Positions 53,343-63,581 of a stretch of 64,000 nucleotides of DNA are shown here, one piece after another. This DNA comes from an uncultured Kushneria sp. (GTDB lineage Bacteria; Pseudomonadota; Gammaproteobacteria; Pseudomonadales; Halomonadaceae), in NCBI RefSeq assembly GCF_947497025.1, contig NZ_CANMFC010000001.1:434001-498000 (forward strand), given 5' to 3'. The stretch's first letter is position 1; each line of letters starts with the position of its first letter. The notes beneath the pieces were generated by a model that was given only the letters and a program-made list of their open reading frames with translations, had not been told where the DNA came from and searched no databases. The position numbers were made by a program, and so were the translations under genes.

Positions 53343-54230
53343 ATGGATCATATTCAACGCTTTATCTTTGACGACACCAATGTTCGCGGCGAGCTGGTCA
53401 AGGCGGATGACACCTGCCTGAACATCATCAATCGCCACGGCTACCCCGATGTGGTCAACCGCCAGCTCAGTGAAATGCTGGCGGCGGTGGCGCTTTTGAC
53501 CGCAACCATCAAACTCGATGGCGTACTGACCCTGGAGGTCAAGGGAAATGGCCCGGTCAGCCTCCTGATGGCAGAGTCCAATCCTGGCCATGATGAAAAT
53601 GGTCAGCGACTGCGAGCGATCGCCCGCCTTTCCGAGGATCAGCCGCTGCCGGAAGATGGCGCGACGCTTCAGGCGCTGGCCGGGGAGGGGCATATTGTCA
53701 TGACGCTGGATCCGCATGAAGGTCAGCGCTATCAGGGCATTGTCGCGCTGGAGGCGGACACGCTGGCGCAGTGCCTTGAGAGCTATTTCGAGCGTTCCGA
53801 GCAGTTGCCCAGCCGGCTGTGGCTGTCTGCTTCAAAAGAGCATGCCGCCGGACTGATGCTTCAGACGCTTCCCGAAGGTGACCGTCTCAAGGACACGGAT
53901 GCCTGGCCGCGGCTCAATATGCTGGCCGATACCCTCAAGTCCGAGGAGCTTCTGGAGCTGCCGGCGCACGATATTCTGGTGCGTCTGTTTCATGAAGAGC
54001 AGATCAGGGTATTTGAGCCGGACCCCATCGGGTTTGGCTGCACCTGTTCACGCGAGCGTTTTGCCAGCGCTCTGCACCAGCTGGGCGCAGAAGAGTTGCG
54101 TTCGGTGGTTGAAGAACAGGGTGAATTGAGTACGACCTGCCATTTCTGCAACACGGATTACGTGTTCAGCGCCGCTGATATCGAGGCACTGATCGAGTCG
54201 CCCGATGCGCCCTCGCCAACGCTGCATTGA
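53343..54230 (+). CDS. hslO: Redox-regulated chaperone Hsp33
   Basis: A 295-residue cytosolic holdase, switched on by oxidation. The start [18 protein letters not shown] is typical. The C-terminal zinc centre has [10 protein letters not shown] (CxC) and, 27 residues or so later, [12 protein letters not shown] (CxxC), the four Cys residues that bind zinc when reduced. ATG 53343 gives the family length (292); the frame upstream to 53277 includes further ATG codons but not the conserved start. It forms a pair with hslR, as in E. coli. Confidence 0.95.
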   Translation: MDHIQRFIFDDTNVRGELVKADDTCLNIINRHGYPDVVNRQLSEMLAAVALLTATIKLDGVLTLEVKGNGPVSLLMAESNPGHDENGQRLRAIARLSEDQPLPEDGATLQALAGEGHIVMTLDPHEGQRYQGIVALEADTLAQCLESYFERSEQLPSRLWLSASKEHAAGLMLQTLPEGDRLKDTDAWPRLNMLADTLKSEELLELPAHDILVRLFHEEQIRVFEPDPIGFGCTCSRERFASALHQLGAEELRSVVEEQGELSTTCHFCNTDYVFSAADIEALIESPDAPSPTLH

Positions 54231-54454
54231 AAAATGTTTATTCCGGGCTGGCGCATCCTGCTTGTTGTAAAGGTGTGGTGCGCTGTGCCTTTGTGCGTCA
54301 CGCTACCGTGATACATTCTCCCCTTGAAGCGATTTGATCATAATACGCTTTACCGCCTGGCCCGGGGCCGCTTCGTGCAGCGCCAGATCAGGCGGGAATA
54401 TAACGCGAGAGGCAGATAACAAGTGCCCATCCGCTTAACGAGAGAGAACGGCTT

Positions 54455-56026
54455 ATGCCCGGAATAGACATGACAACGAATATGAGTACGCCCCGTATCA
54501 ATGCCAGTGCCGCCGAGCTGGTGGAATATGCCGTCTCAAGGGGTGAGGCAAGGCTTGCCGCCAATGGAGCGCTGGTGGCAGAAACCGGACGCCGTACCGG
54601 CCGCTCGCCCGTTGATCGTTACATTGTTGATGAACCTTCCACCAGTCACGAGATCGACTGGGGGAGGGTCAACCGCCCCTTTTCGGGAGAGCATTTCGAT
54701 GCGCTATGGGAGCGGGTCGAGGAATTTCTGGCCGACAAGGGCGCTTTTGAAACCGAGTTGCACGTCGGGGCGGATCCCGAGCATTATCTGCCGATTCGTG
54801 TCATGGCCCAGTATGCCTGGCATACGCTTTTTGCTCGCAATCTCTTTGTGCGGGCACATCCCTTCAATCCGCGCGACAAGCATGAATGGCAGATCATGAG
54901 TGCGCCAGAGTTTGTCTGTCAGCCCGAGCGTGATCACACTCACTCCGACGGTACGGTGATCATCAATTTCGCCCGCCGCCGCGTATTGATTGCCGGCATG
55001 CATTACGCCGGAGAGATGAAAAAGGCCATGTTTACGGTGCAGAACTTTCTGCTGCCGGAAAAGGATGTGCTGCCCATGCACTGCAGCGCCAACGTGGGTG
55101 ACAATGGTGAGACAACGCTCTTTTTTGGACTTTCCGGCACCGGCAAGACCACGCTTTCCGCGGACCCCTCGCGCTATCTGATCGGTGATGACGAGCATGG
55201 CTGGGGCGAGGGGACCGTCTTCAATCTCGAGGGGGGCTGTTACGCCAAGACCGTCGATCTGAGCGAAAAAAACGAGCCCATCATCTATCGGGCCATTCGC
55301 TTTCCGGCCGTGCTTGAAAATGTCGTGCTGGATGACGCCCGACAGCCCGTTTATGAAGATGCTTCGCTGACGCAAAACGCCCGGGCAGCCTACCCGCTGG
55401 AGCACGTCGACAAGCGGACAGCGGACAATCGGGCCGGTGAGCCGAGTGCCATTGTCTTTTTGACCTGTGACATGAGCGGCGTACTGCCACCGGTCTCGAT
55501 CCTGTCACGCGAAGCGGCCGCCTATCATTTTCTCTCCGGCTATACTGCACGGGTCGGGTCGACCGAGATTGGCGCCGGCAGTGCTCTGGAAGCTACCTTC
55601 TCTACCTGCTTTGGCGCCCCGTTTTTCCCCCGTCCGGCCCATGAGTATGCCGAGCTCTTGATCAAGCGCATCGAGGCTTTCGACTCCCGGGTCTATCTGG
55701 TCAACACGGGCTGGACTGGCGGTGCCTACGGACAGGGCGGAGAGCGTTTCAGTATTCCCACTACCCGCGCCATTATCAGTGCCATTCAGAGTGGCGCGCT
55801 CAAGAATACTGAAACGGTCACGCTGCCCGGGCTCAATCTGTCGGTGCCTGTTGCTGTGGAGGGGGTGGATTCGACGCTGCTGGATCCGCGCAAGGCCTGG
55901 CAGGATCAGGCGGCCTTCGAGGAGCAATCACGGCTTCTGATCGAGCAATTTATCGATAATTTCAGTCGTTTTGACGGGGTGGATGACGCCATTACCCGCG
56001 CCGGGCCGAGTCTGGTTCAGCAATAG
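54455..56026 (+). CDS. pckA: Phosphoenolpyruvate carboxykinase (ATP)
   Basis: A 523-residue gluconeogenic enzyme that turns oxaloacetate and ATP into PEP, CO2 and ADP. The ATP site is [13 protein letters not shown]; the metal/substrate region has [26 protein letters not shown] and [38 protein letters not shown] is a late family mark. The ATG at 54455 gives a short N-terminal extension relative to an in-frame ATG at 54470 or 54482. It lies downstream of hslO, the E. coli order (hslR-hslO-pckA), here with 224 bp between. The gap region may contain the promoter (CATAAT, 54339-54344). Confidence 0.97.
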   Translation: MPGIDMTTNMSTPRINASAAELVEYAVSRGEARLAANGALVAETGRRTGRSPVDRYIVDEPSTSHEIDWGRVNRPFSGEHFDALWERVEEFLADKGAFETELHVGADPEHYLPIRVMAQYAWHTLFARNLFVRAHPFNPRDKHEWQIMSAPEFVCQPERDHTHSDGTVIINFARRRVLIAGMHYAGEMKKAMFTVQNFLLPEKDVLPMHCSANVGDNGETTLFFGLSGTGKTTLSADPSRYLIGDDEHGWGEGTVFNLEGGCYAKTVDLSEKNEPIIYRAIRFPAVLENVVLDDARQPVYEDASLTQNARAAYPLEHVDKRTADNRAGEPSAIVFLTCDMSGVLPPVSILSREAAAYHFLSGYTARVGSTEIGAGSALEATFSTCFGAPFFPRPAHEYAELLIKRIEAFDSRVYLVNTGWTGGAYGQGGERFSIPTTRAIISAIQSGALKNTETVTLPGLNLSVPVAVEGVDSTLLDPRKAWQDQAAFEEQSRLLIEQFIDNFSRFDGVDDAITRAGPSLVQQ

Positions 56027-56070
56027 ATCCGACCTGTTGCGATCTGCTTGCATCAAAGGCGCAGATCATC

Positions 56071-56104
56071 ATGGCGATGGCCTTCGGGCTGTCGCCATTT
56101 TTTT
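56071..56104 (+). terminator. Intrinsic terminator of pckA
   Basis: ATGGCGA...GGCC-TTC-GGGC...TCGCCAT (56071-56098) followed by a run of seven T residues. The stem has one internal mismatch. Confidence 0.85.
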
Positions 56105-56190
56105 ATAGCGCTCTGCCCGGTGCCGACGTTATCCCGTCCACGGATGGTTTGTGATACCCTGGCGCCCTGTTTGGAAGGGGATGCGTTTTC

Positions 56191-58551
56191 ATGACACAGA
56201 TTTCTTCGATGGCAGAACGTCTGGCGGCAGAGCTTGGTGATGCTGCCGGTGCGACTGCCGTTCGTCCTGCCCAGATTGAGGCCACCATCGCCCTGCTGGA
56301 CGAAGGGGCAACCGTGCCGTTCATCTCCCGCTATCGCAAGGAAGCCACTGGTGGCCTTGATGATAGCCAGCTACGCCTTCTTGAAACCCGGCTGCGCTAC
56401 CTGCGCGAGCTTGATGAGCGCCGAGCAACGGTGCTGGCTTCGATCGAGGAGCAGGGCAAGCTCGATGACGCGCTGCGCGCCAGTATTCTGGCCGCCGATA
56501 CCAAGCAGCGGCTGGAAGACCTTTATCTGCCGTACCGCAAGAAGCGGCGCACCAAAGCACAGATTGCTCGAGAGGCGGGGCTTGAACCGCTGGCCGATGC
56601 GCTGTTGAACGATCCCTCGCTGGAACCCGAGTCGCTGGCCGTCGATTATCTCAATGCCGAGCACGGTATTACGGATGCCCGCACCGCACTGGATGGTGCC
56701 CGGCAGATCCTGATGGAGCGTTTTGCCGAGTCCCCGGCCCTGGTCGGGCGGCTGCGGGACCGCCTGTGGCAGGAAGCCGAGCTGGTGTCCACGATGCTCG
56801 CCGGTCAGGAGAGCAGTGGCGCCAAGTTTTCGGACTATTTTGATCATCGTGAAAGGCTTTCCAGAACGCCTTCGCACCGGGCGCTGGCCATGTTTCGTGG
56901 TCGCCAGGAGGGGGTGCTGGGTCTGTCCCTCAAGCTGCCCGATGAAGAGGAAGCGTCCGTTCATCCCTGCGAGGTCGAGATCGCGCGCGAGTTTGGCATC
57001 CGTGATCATGCCCGGCCTGCGGATCGCTGGCTGAAGGAGGTGGTGCGCTGGACCTGGCGGGTCAAGCTCTATACGCATCTGGAAACCGAGCTGCTGGGCC
57101 AGCTGCGTGAACAGGCAGAAGCTACAGCCATTGGCGTGTTTGCCGATAATCTGAAGGATCTGCTGCTGGCAGCGCCTGCCGGCGCGCGTGCCACGCTGGG
57201 GCTTGATCCGGGCCTTCGTACCGGCGTCAAGGTGGCCGTGGTGGATGCCACCGGCAAGGTGGTGGATCATACGGCCATTTATCCCCACGCACCGCGCCAT
57301 CAGTGGGAAGCCTCGCTGGTCACGCTGACCGAGCTGTGTCAAAAGCATGATGTCGGGCTGGTGGCCATCGGGAACGGCACCGCCAGTCGTGAAACCGATC
57401 GGCTGGCTGCCGACCTGCTGGATCGACTCAAGGGGCAGGACATTGCCAAAGTCATGGTCAGCGAGGCCGGCGCCTCGGTGTATTCCGCCTCCGAGTTTGC
57501 CTCGCGTGAGCTGCCGGAGCTGGACGTCACCATTCGAGGAGCCGTATCGATCGCCCGACGGCTGCAGGACCCGCTGGCCGAGCTGGTCAAGATCGATCCG
57601 AAATCGATCGGAGTAGGGCAGTATCAGCATGATGTGTCACAGCTGATGCTGGCGCGCTCGCTGGACGCCGTGGTTGAGGACTGCGTCAACGCCGTGGGGG
57701 TGGATCTCAATACGGCCTCCTCGGCGCTGCTGGCGCGTGTGTCGGGGCTCAACAACACCCTGGCCGACAATATTGTGGCCTGGCGTGATCGTCATGGTGC
57801 CTTTGACAATCGTCGTCAGATTCTTGAGGTCACCCGTCTGGGGCCAAAGACCTTTGAGCAGTGCGCGGGTTTTTTGCGCATCAACGGTGGCAGCAATGCG
57901 CTGGACGCTTCGGCCGTCCACCCCGAGGCTTATCCGCTGGCAGAACGGATCGCAAGGGCCGGGCGCCGTAATCTGCAGGCGCTGATCGGCGATAGTGATT
58001 TTCTACGCGGTGTTCGCGCGGCAGATTATGTCGATGAGCGCTTCGGGCTGCCGACGGTGAGCGATCTTCTAAAGGAGCTGCAAAAGCCCGGCCGTGACCC
58101 GCGCCCCGAGTTTCGTGCCGCGCAGTTTCAGGAAGGGGTCGAGAAGGTCAGCGATCTGGTCGCCGGGATGGTGCTGGAAGGCGTCATCACCAATGTGACG
58201 CATTTTGGCGCCTTTGTGGATGTCGGCGTTCACCAGGATGGTCTGGTGCATATTTCGGCGCTGTCGCATCAGTTCGTGCAGGACCCGCGCTCGGTGGTCA
58301 AGGCCGGTGACGTGGTCAGGGTCAAGGTCATGAGCGTCGACCTGGCGCGCCAGCGTATTGCGTTGTCCATGCGCCTTGATGATACCCCGGAGGCCGAGCA
58401 GGGCAGCAGGACAGAAGGGGCAGGGCGCCGCGATCGAAGCAAACCTCAAAAGCGCAGCAGTGAAGCTACCTCTTCATCGGAGCCGGTCGGTGCGCTGGGG
58501 GCAGCACTGCTCAAGGCAGGCGCCGGCAAGTCACGCGATCGAAAGCGTTGA
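56191..58551 (+). CDS. tex: Tex family RNA-binding transcription accessory protein
   Basis: A 786-residue nucleic acid-binding protein. The N-terminal helical domain starts [27 protein letters not shown]; a YqgF/RNase H-like domain (~335-460) begins [18 protein letters not shown]; helix-hairpin-helix elements are around [20 protein letters not shown]; the S1 domain (~654-730) has [31 protein letters not shown]. Tex is conserved in bacteria and related to the eukaryotic elongation factor Spt6; it affects transcription and stress tolerance. E. coli homologue YhgF has 773 aa. The C-terminal tail is basic and Ser-rich. Confidence 0.95.
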   Translation: MTQISSMAERLAAELGDAAGATAVRPAQIEATIALLDEGATVPFISRYRKEATGGLDDSQLRLLETRLRYLRELDERRATVLASIEEQGKLDDALRASILAADTKQRLEDLYLPYRKKRRTKAQIAREAGLEPLADALLNDPSLEPESLAVDYLNAEHGITDARTALDGARQILMERFAESPALVGRLRDRLWQEAELVSTMLAGQESSGAKFSDYFDHRERLSRTPSHRALAMFRGRQEGVLGLSLKLPDEEEASVHPCEVEIAREFGIRDHARPADRWLKEVVRWTWRVKLYTHLETELLGQLREQAEATAIGVFADNLKDLLLAAPAGARATLGLDPGLRTGVKVAVVDATGKVVDHTAIYPHAPRHQWEASLVTLTELCQKHDVGLVAIGNGTASRETDRLAADLLDRLKGQDIAKVMVSEAGASVYSASEFASRELPELDVTIRGAVSIARRLQDPLAELVKIDPKSIGVGQYQHDVSQLMLARSLDAVVEDCVNAVGVDLNTASSALLARVSGLNNTLADNIVAWRDRHGAFDNRRQILEVTRLGPKTFEQCAGFLRINGGSNALDASAVHPEAYPLAERIARAGRRNLQALIGDSDFLRGVRAADYVDERFGLPTVSDLLKELQKPGRDPRPEFRAAQFQEGVEKVSDLVAGMVLEGVITNVTHFGAFVDVGVHQDGLVHISALSHQFVQDPRSVVKAGDVVRVKVMSVDLARQRIALSMRLDDTPEAEQGSRTEGAGRRDRSKPQKRSSEATSSSEPVGALGAALLKAGAGKSRDRKR

Positions 58552-58766
58552 CATGATAAACTCGTTAGCATGCACACTTTGGCGCTTGAAAGGGCCGAGT
58601 CGCGCTTCATAATGAGCACACTATTGGCAGATGCCGACGCCTGACTGATGCAGTGTCATCAGGTGCCGGTCGACGAAAACAGTTCCGGAGCCTGTCCCGG
58701 CCACCTGCCGGCATGCGCGCGATAAAGCCACTGCGCGCGGGCTCCCGCAAGAGAAGGTGTTCAACC

Positions 58767-60368
58767 TTGTCCGAGCAATTCACTCGCCGCATCGATGGAT
58801 TGAGCGCACCGGCGCAGCAGGGCCTTTTTGGCCGCATTCGCCGAGGCATTGAAAAGGAAGGTCTGCGCGTGGATTCTCGGGGGCATATCGTGTCAACGCC
58901 CCATCCGCATGCTCTGGGCTCGAAGCTGACCCATCCCTACATCACGACCGATTATTCCGAGTCGCTGCTGGAGTACATCACGCCGGTATTTTCCCGGCCA
59001 TCGGATGCGCTTGCCTTTCTGGGAGATTTGCATCGCTACAGCTATCGCTATCTGGGACAGGAGCTCATCTGGCCCTCGAGCATGCCTGCAGAACTCGATG
59101 GCAACGATAGCGTGCCGATTGCCGATTACGGCAGTTCCAATGTAGGTACCATGAAGCGGGTCTACCGTAACGGTCTGGATATGCGCTACGGGCGCATCAT
59201 GCAGTCGATCGCGGGTATTCACTACAACTTTTCGCTGCCCGATGAGCTCTGGACGCATCTACAGGACATTGACGGTCAGCAGGCAGTTTCGGCCCAGGCG
59301 TTTCGCTCGCGCGGCTATTTTGACCTGATTCGCAACTTCCGCCGTAACAGTTGGGTGCTGATGTATCTGTTTGGTGCCTCGCCCGCCGTGGATCGCAGCT
59401 TTCTGGAAGGACGCGATGCCGGGCTGCTGCCTCATGGCGGGCAAACGGAGCTTTCGGATACGGCGTCCACGCTTCGCATGAGCGATCTGGGCTATCAAAA
59501 CAAGGTGCAGTCTCAGCTGCGCATCTGTTTCAACTCGCTTGAAAACTATATCGGTACCCTGCGCCATGCCATTGTCACGCCGTGGCCCGCTTATGAGCGT
59601 GAAGGCGTCGAAGTCGATGGGCAGTGGCGTCAGCTCAATGCCAACATGCTGCAGATCGAAAACGAGTACTACAGCGATATTCGTCCCAAGCGTGTGGCAC
59701 GCCATGATGAAACGCCGACTCAGGCCATGGAGTCGCGCGGCGTGGAATATATCGAGGTGCGCTGTCTGGATCTCAATCCGTTTACGCCGCTGGGCATCGA
59801 TGAGCAGCAGATTCACTTTATCGACACGTTCCTCGTCTGGTGCCTTTTGTCGCCCAGTCCCTGGATCAATGATGAAGAGTGTGACCGCCTCGATGACAAT
59901 CGGGCACACGTGGTTCGTGGAGGGCGTGACGCGTCACTGATGCTGTCCTTTGCCCACGGTGATCGCCCTCTGCACGAGTGCCTGGAAGAGATTTTTGATG
60001 CCATGGTCCCCATCGCCGAACTGATGGACAGCGCTGATGAGCGCGCCTCCCATCAAAAGGCCCTGACCGAGCTGCGTAAGCTGATTCATCACCCCGAGAA
60101 GACCCCGGCCGGGCGCATGCACCAGCAAATGCAGGACAGTGGCAGCGATTTCGTGACCTGGTCGCTGGAACGTGCCCGTGAACATGCACAGTGGTTTGCC
60201 GATACGCCGATGGATCCGGCGCGTGACACGCTGCTTGATCAGCTGGTGGAAACCTCCCATCAGCAGCAGCGTGAAACGGAAGAGGGCGACGATGTTGATT
60301 TTTCGACCTTTATGCGGCGTTATTTCGAACATGCGCGTCAATTGAAGGTCAATAATGGCGCTCAATAA
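58767..60368 (+). CDS. gshA: Glutamate-cysteine ligase (type 1)
   Basis: A 533-residue enzyme that makes gamma-glutamylcysteine, the first step of glutathione. The family marks GIEKEGLRVDSRGHI, THPYITTDYSESLLEYITP, YGSSNVGTMKRVYRNGLDMRYG and the late YIEVRCLDLNPFTPLGI are present; the E. coli enzyme has 518 aa. The TTG at 58767 is chosen as start because AAGG lies 9 nt upstream and the alignment of SEQFTRRID begins there; the open frame continues to 58653 with a GTG and to an ATG at 58713. The rare start codon may hold expression low. Followed after 34 bp by dsbB. Confidence 0.93.
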   Translation: MSEQFTRRIDGLSAPAQQGLFGRIRRGIEKEGLRVDSRGHIVSTPHPHALGSKLTHPYITTDYSESLLEYITPVFSRPSDALAFLGDLHRYSYRYLGQELIWPSSMPAELDGNDSVPIADYGSSNVGTMKRVYRNGLDMRYGRIMQSIAGIHYNFSLPDELWTHLQDIDGQQAVSAQAFRSRGYFDLIRNFRRNSWVLMYLFGASPAVDRSFLEGRDAGLLPHGGQTELSDTASTLRMSDLGYQNKVQSQLRICFNSLENYIGTLRHAIVTPWPAYEREGVEVDGQWRQLNANMLQIENEYYSDIRPKRVARHDETPTQAMESRGVEYIEVRCLDLNPFTPLGIDEQQIHFIDTFLVWCLLSPSPWINDEECDRLDDNRAHVVRGGRDASLMLSFAHGDRPLHECLEEIFDAMVPIAELMDSADERASHQKALTELRKLIHHPEKTPAGRMHQQMQDSGSDFVTWSLERAREHAQWFADTPMDPARDTLLDQLVETSHQQQRETEEGDDVDFSTFMRRYFEHARQLKVNNGAQ

Positions 60369-60402
60369 CGAAATGACAACGTAAAATCGGTGGGAATCAC
60401 GC

Positions 60403-60930
60403 ATGACGAATCTGTTGAATCGGTCGGCACGCCAATGGTGTCTTGTTGGCAGCGTCTTTTGTATTGCCATGCTGGCCTTCGCGCTGGTGTTGCAGTATGG
60501 CTTCGGGCTTGAACCCTGTCCGCTGTGTACCTTTCAGCGGGTGGCCGTGCTGGCGGCGCTGGTGCCGCTGATCATCGGAGCGCTGCATAACCCCCGGGGA
60601 TGGGGCGGCAGCCTCTATGGTGTGCTGGCACTGATCGGTGCCGGCGCCGGCATCTTTCTGGCCGGTCGTCATGTCTGGCTGCAGCATCTTCCCGCGGATC
60701 AGGTGCCCAGCTGTGGACCGGGACTGGATTACATGATGGAAGTGCTGCCGCTGAAAAGCGTGATTGCCACCGTGTTAAGCTCTTCGGGAGAGTGTGCCGA
60801 TATCGAAGGCAGCTTTCTGGGCGTTTCCCTGCCCGGATGGACGCTGGTCGGATTCGTTGTGCTGACCCTGATCACGATGGGTCTGATCTCGAGTGCCATC
60901 AAGCGCCAGCGTTTGAATGCCAGCGCCTGA
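60403..60930 (+). CDS. dsbB: Disulfide bond formation protein DsbB
   Basis: A 175-residue inner-membrane protein with four helices that oxidises DsbA and passes electrons to quinone. The first redox pair is C39/C42 in LEPCPLCTFQR; the second is near residues 106 and 132 (VPSCGPG and SGECADIEG) in the periplasmic loop. Both pairs are present, so the protein should be working. It follows gshA after 34 bp and may be co-transcribed. E. coli DsbB has 176 aa. Confidence 0.95.
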   Translation: MTNLLNRSARQWCLVGSVFCIAMLAFALVLQYGFGLEPCPLCTFQRVAVLAALVPLIIGALHNPRGWGGSLYGVLALIGAGAGIFLAGRHVWLQHLPADQVPSCGPGLDYMMEVLPLKSVIATVLSSSGECADIEGSFLGVSLPGWTLVGFVVLTLITMGLISSAIKRQRLNASA

Positions 60931-60964
60931 TCACGCCGTATCGACAAGCATTGTGGTTAACATG

Positions 60965-60992
60965 AAAAAGGCACCTCAGGGTGCCTTTTTTT
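60965..60992. terminator. Terminator between dsbB and the convergent mqo2
   Basis: AAAAAGGCACC (60965-60975) / GGTGCCTTTTTTT (60980-60992) with a 4-nt loop. A- and T-tracts on both sides suggest it works for both transcripts. Confidence 0.9.
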
Positions 60993-61016
60993 ATGCCAGC
61001 AATTGCTTGCCGACCA

Positions 61017-62486
61017 TCAGACGCCGGGGCCGACGCTTTTGTCTTCTTTTTCCTTTTCCTGCTCGGCATCAAGATCTTCGCCATGAGATGACTTCTCGGG
61101 CGACATCTGCGGTGCCTCATCAAGCCCTCGAAGTTCGACTTCACCCATCAGCAAATCGCGCTCGAAGGCTTCCTTGTCGATGTTAAAGCCCAGGAATTTC
61201 TGCGCCAGATACAGATCCTTCTCGGCGTTGCCCAGACAGCTGGTGCCACCGGGCGAGGGTGTCATGTTGAACACGATGCCTGTACCCGGGTCGATCTTGG
61301 CCTCGCCCATGACCAGCTTTTTGGCCGTCTTGTCGATCAGCTGGGGACGTACCCCACCAAAGCCCTTGGCAAACTCAACATCTTCGGCGCGCAGGCTTGG
61401 TACGATGCTCTTGATGCTCTGGTGGAAGAGCCTCTCGCGCAGCACCGGCACTTCATACATGAAGTTCTTGAACACGTAGTTGCGAATATCGCGAACCTTG
61501 AGCAGATCCCAGAAGACCTTCGCCACGCTGCCGTCGAAGCGGAAAACGCGCAGAAATTCCGTAAAGGTCTTGCTGTTATAGCGCTCAAGCAACGGCAGCA
61601 TCAGGGCTGTGGGGCCAAAGCGGGTCTTGCCCTCGACCAGTACGTCCGGGTCACCGTGTACGGCCGCAAAGGGCAGGTTCTCGTTCTGGATGGTGTAGAC
61701 CTTGCCGTTGAGTACCCTGGGCGTGAAATAAAACGACCCGGCCATCGGCAGGCAGGACTTGTCCAGACCATAGCCCATCTGGTGGGCAAACAGCAGCGAG
61801 TGACCGCCGGCGGCAACAACGACATAGCGTGCCTGCAGGGTACCCTTGTTGGGCGTAGTGACCTTGAAAAGGTCGCCTTCCTTTTCGATCCTGTGAACCG
61901 GCGTGGAAAGATGCAGATCGCAGGTCATGCCCTTTTTCTCGGCATCCTGCTCGGCATATTTTACAAAGGCTTCGGACAGCGTGGTGTAGTTGACGGCCGT
62001 ATATTCGTTGGCAGAGCCCAGCGCCAGAATCTTCTCTGCAGGGTCTCGGCCTTCCACCACTTTCGGCTCCTGGGCGGCGATATCGTCGCGCTCCAGAAGA
62101 CGCATGTTCGGGAAGAGTTCACGGAAGGTGTCAAAGCGCTTGCGCAAAAAATCACACTGCTTGTCGCCAACACCCAGCACCATCTTGGGGTAGCGATAGA
62201 TGATGTGGTCGCGCTCTTCGGCGGCCAGCTTGGTGCCGAAATTGATGACCATGCCGGCGGTGCGCTTGGTCGTGCGCGCCTTGTCCAGCGTGTAGTTGGT
62301 CTCGATATCGCCGCAGTGAATGGTCTGGCTGTTGTTGCGACCATGCGAATTGACGATGGCAACCTTGTCATACTTCTCGATCAGACCGATGGCATTGACA
62401 TCGGTATATCGAGCCAGTTCATACAAAAGGGCAGTGCCTGATACGCCGCCACCCACGATAAGGACATCATACGTCGTTGCTGCCAT
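61017..62486 (-). CDS. FAD-dependent malate:quinone oxidoreductase, short type
   Basis: A 489-residue flavoprotein. The FAD site is DVLIVGGGVSGTALLYELARY (~7-27), followed by SHGRNNSQTIHCGDIETNYTLDKA, a stretch characteristic of the epsilonproteobacterial-type malate:quinone oxidoreductases rather than of E. coli Mqo (which has NGWNNAGTGHS). Further marks are PHLPGAGSFYF-like LPMAGSFYFTPR and NMTPSPGGTSCLGNAEKDL near the C-terminus. The last ~25 residues are acidic (DLDAEQEKEKEDK). The substrate is inferred from the family; the gene could also act on a related hydroxy acid. Stand-alone, convergent with dsbB. The first Mqo is at 22859-24562. Confidence 0.8.
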   Translation of the reverse strand: MAATTYDVLIVGGGVSGTALLYELARYTDVNAIGLIEKYDKVAIVNSHGRNNSQTIHCGDIETNYTLDKARTTKRTAGMVINFGTKLAAEERDHIIYRYPKMVLGVGDKQCDFLRKRFDTFRELFPNMRLLERDDIAAQEPKVVEGRDPAEKILALGSANEYTAVNYTTLSEAFVKYAEQDAEKKGMTCDLHLSTPVHRIEKEGDLFKVTTPNKGTLQARYVVVAAGGHSLLFAHQMGYGLDKSCLPMAGSFYFTPRVLNGKVYTIQNENLPFAAVHGDPDVLVEGKTRFGPTALMLPLLERYNSKTFTEFLRVFRFDGSVAKVFWDLLKVRDIRNYVFKNFMYEVPVLRERLFHQSIKSIVPSLRAEDVEFAKGFGGVRPQLIDKTAKKLVMGEAKIDPGTGIVFNMTPSPGGTSCLGNAEKDLYLAQKFLGFNIDKEAFERDLLMGEVELRGLDEAPQMSPEKSSHGEDLDAEQEKEKEDKSVGPGV

Positions 62487-62730
62487 GGCTTCTCACGCTC
62501 GGTTTGATGCGAGATTTGCGTCCTGATCTGTCATCCTGACATGACACGGGGCATTACACACCGAGGAGTCATCGTCATGGATGGGTAGATGACAAACAGG
62601 ACGCGCTGGGTCGAACGGCACTTCCATGGTCTGGCCGGAGGGCGGGCCCCGATCGGGGAGGGCGCTTGTCAATGCCTGTCCGGTTCAACCAATGGTGTCA
62701 AAGTGACACACTCCGCGATGGATATGTCGA

Positions 62731-63426
62731 TTATAGGGAATCACGCCGTTCGTCGCGATCCCGCAGGGTAATGATTTGCCAGTGCCGCTGTCGGGCAACG
62801 TCAGCCAGTACCGGGTCCGGATCGACTGCCACGGGGTTGTCGACCCGTTCAAGCAACGGCAGATCATTTTGAGAGTCACTGTAGAAAAAGGCGCCCTCAA
62901 GCGAAATGTCGTGCGCCTCGATCCACTGTTCCAGACGGGTGATCTTGCCCTCGCGAAAGCTTGGAATGCCCGTTACGCGTCCGGTGTAGCGATCAGCTTC
63001 CATCTCGGGCTCCACGGCGATCAGGTGCTCAACGCCCAGCCTTTTTGCGATGGGGCCGGTGACAAAGCGATTGGTGGCCGTGATGATCAGGATCCGGTCA
63101 CCGCGGCTACGGTGCTCCTCCAGCAGCGCCTCGCCACGAGGCAGGATGATGGGGTCGATGCGATCCTTCATGAAGTGCCGGTGCAGTTCATCAAGCTCTG
63201 TTAGGCTGTGGCGGGCCAGTGGCTCAAGTGCAAAGGCCAGATATTCATGGATATCCAGCGTGCCGGCATCGTAGGCACGATGGAAACGATCATTTTCACG
63301 ACGAAAATGGTCACGATCGACAATGCCCTGTTCCACCAGAAAATCGTTCCAGGCGTGATCGCTGTCGCCGCCAAGCAGTGTGTTGTCGAGATCGAAAATG
63401 GCCAGCGTCAAGGGGAAGGCTCCCAT
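62731..63426 (-). CDS. HAD-IB family hydrolase (SerB/CicA-like)
   Basis: A 231-residue HAD-superfamily phosphatase. Motif I is IFDLDNTLLGGDSDHAW (catalytic Asp pair ~11-13), the Thr motif II is IITATNRFV, the Lys is in GKITRLEQW, and motif IV is YSDSQNDLPLL. It belongs to the phosphoserine phosphatase-like HAD-IB group; the substrate is unknown. ATG 63426 is used. It is divergent from rppH, an arrangement also seen in Pseudomonas (PA0335/PA0336), which supports the call. Confidence 0.85.
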   Translation of the reverse strand: MGAFPLTLAIFDLDNTLLGGDSDHAWNDFLVEQGIVDRDHFRRENDRFHRAYDAGTLDIHEYLAFALEPLARHSLTELDELHRHFMKDRIDPIILPRGEALLEEHRSRGDRILIITATNRFVTGPIAKRLGVEHLIAVEPEMEADRYTGRVTGIPSFREGKITRLEQWIEAHDISLEGAFFYSDSQNDLPLLERVDNPVAVDPDPVLADVARQRHWQIITLRDRDERRDSL

Positions 63427-63581
63427 CAAAGGCAAGGGTCGGTTTGTTTAATTTCATTATTACAAAGATGATCGCGCTTTAATATGCGCAACAACTCGCG
63501 CCTGCCTGCGCGCAGCATATTGATGCGCTTTCGCGCTTTGTGGAAGAATGCCTGTAATCTATTTTCAAAAGGTGGCAAGTC

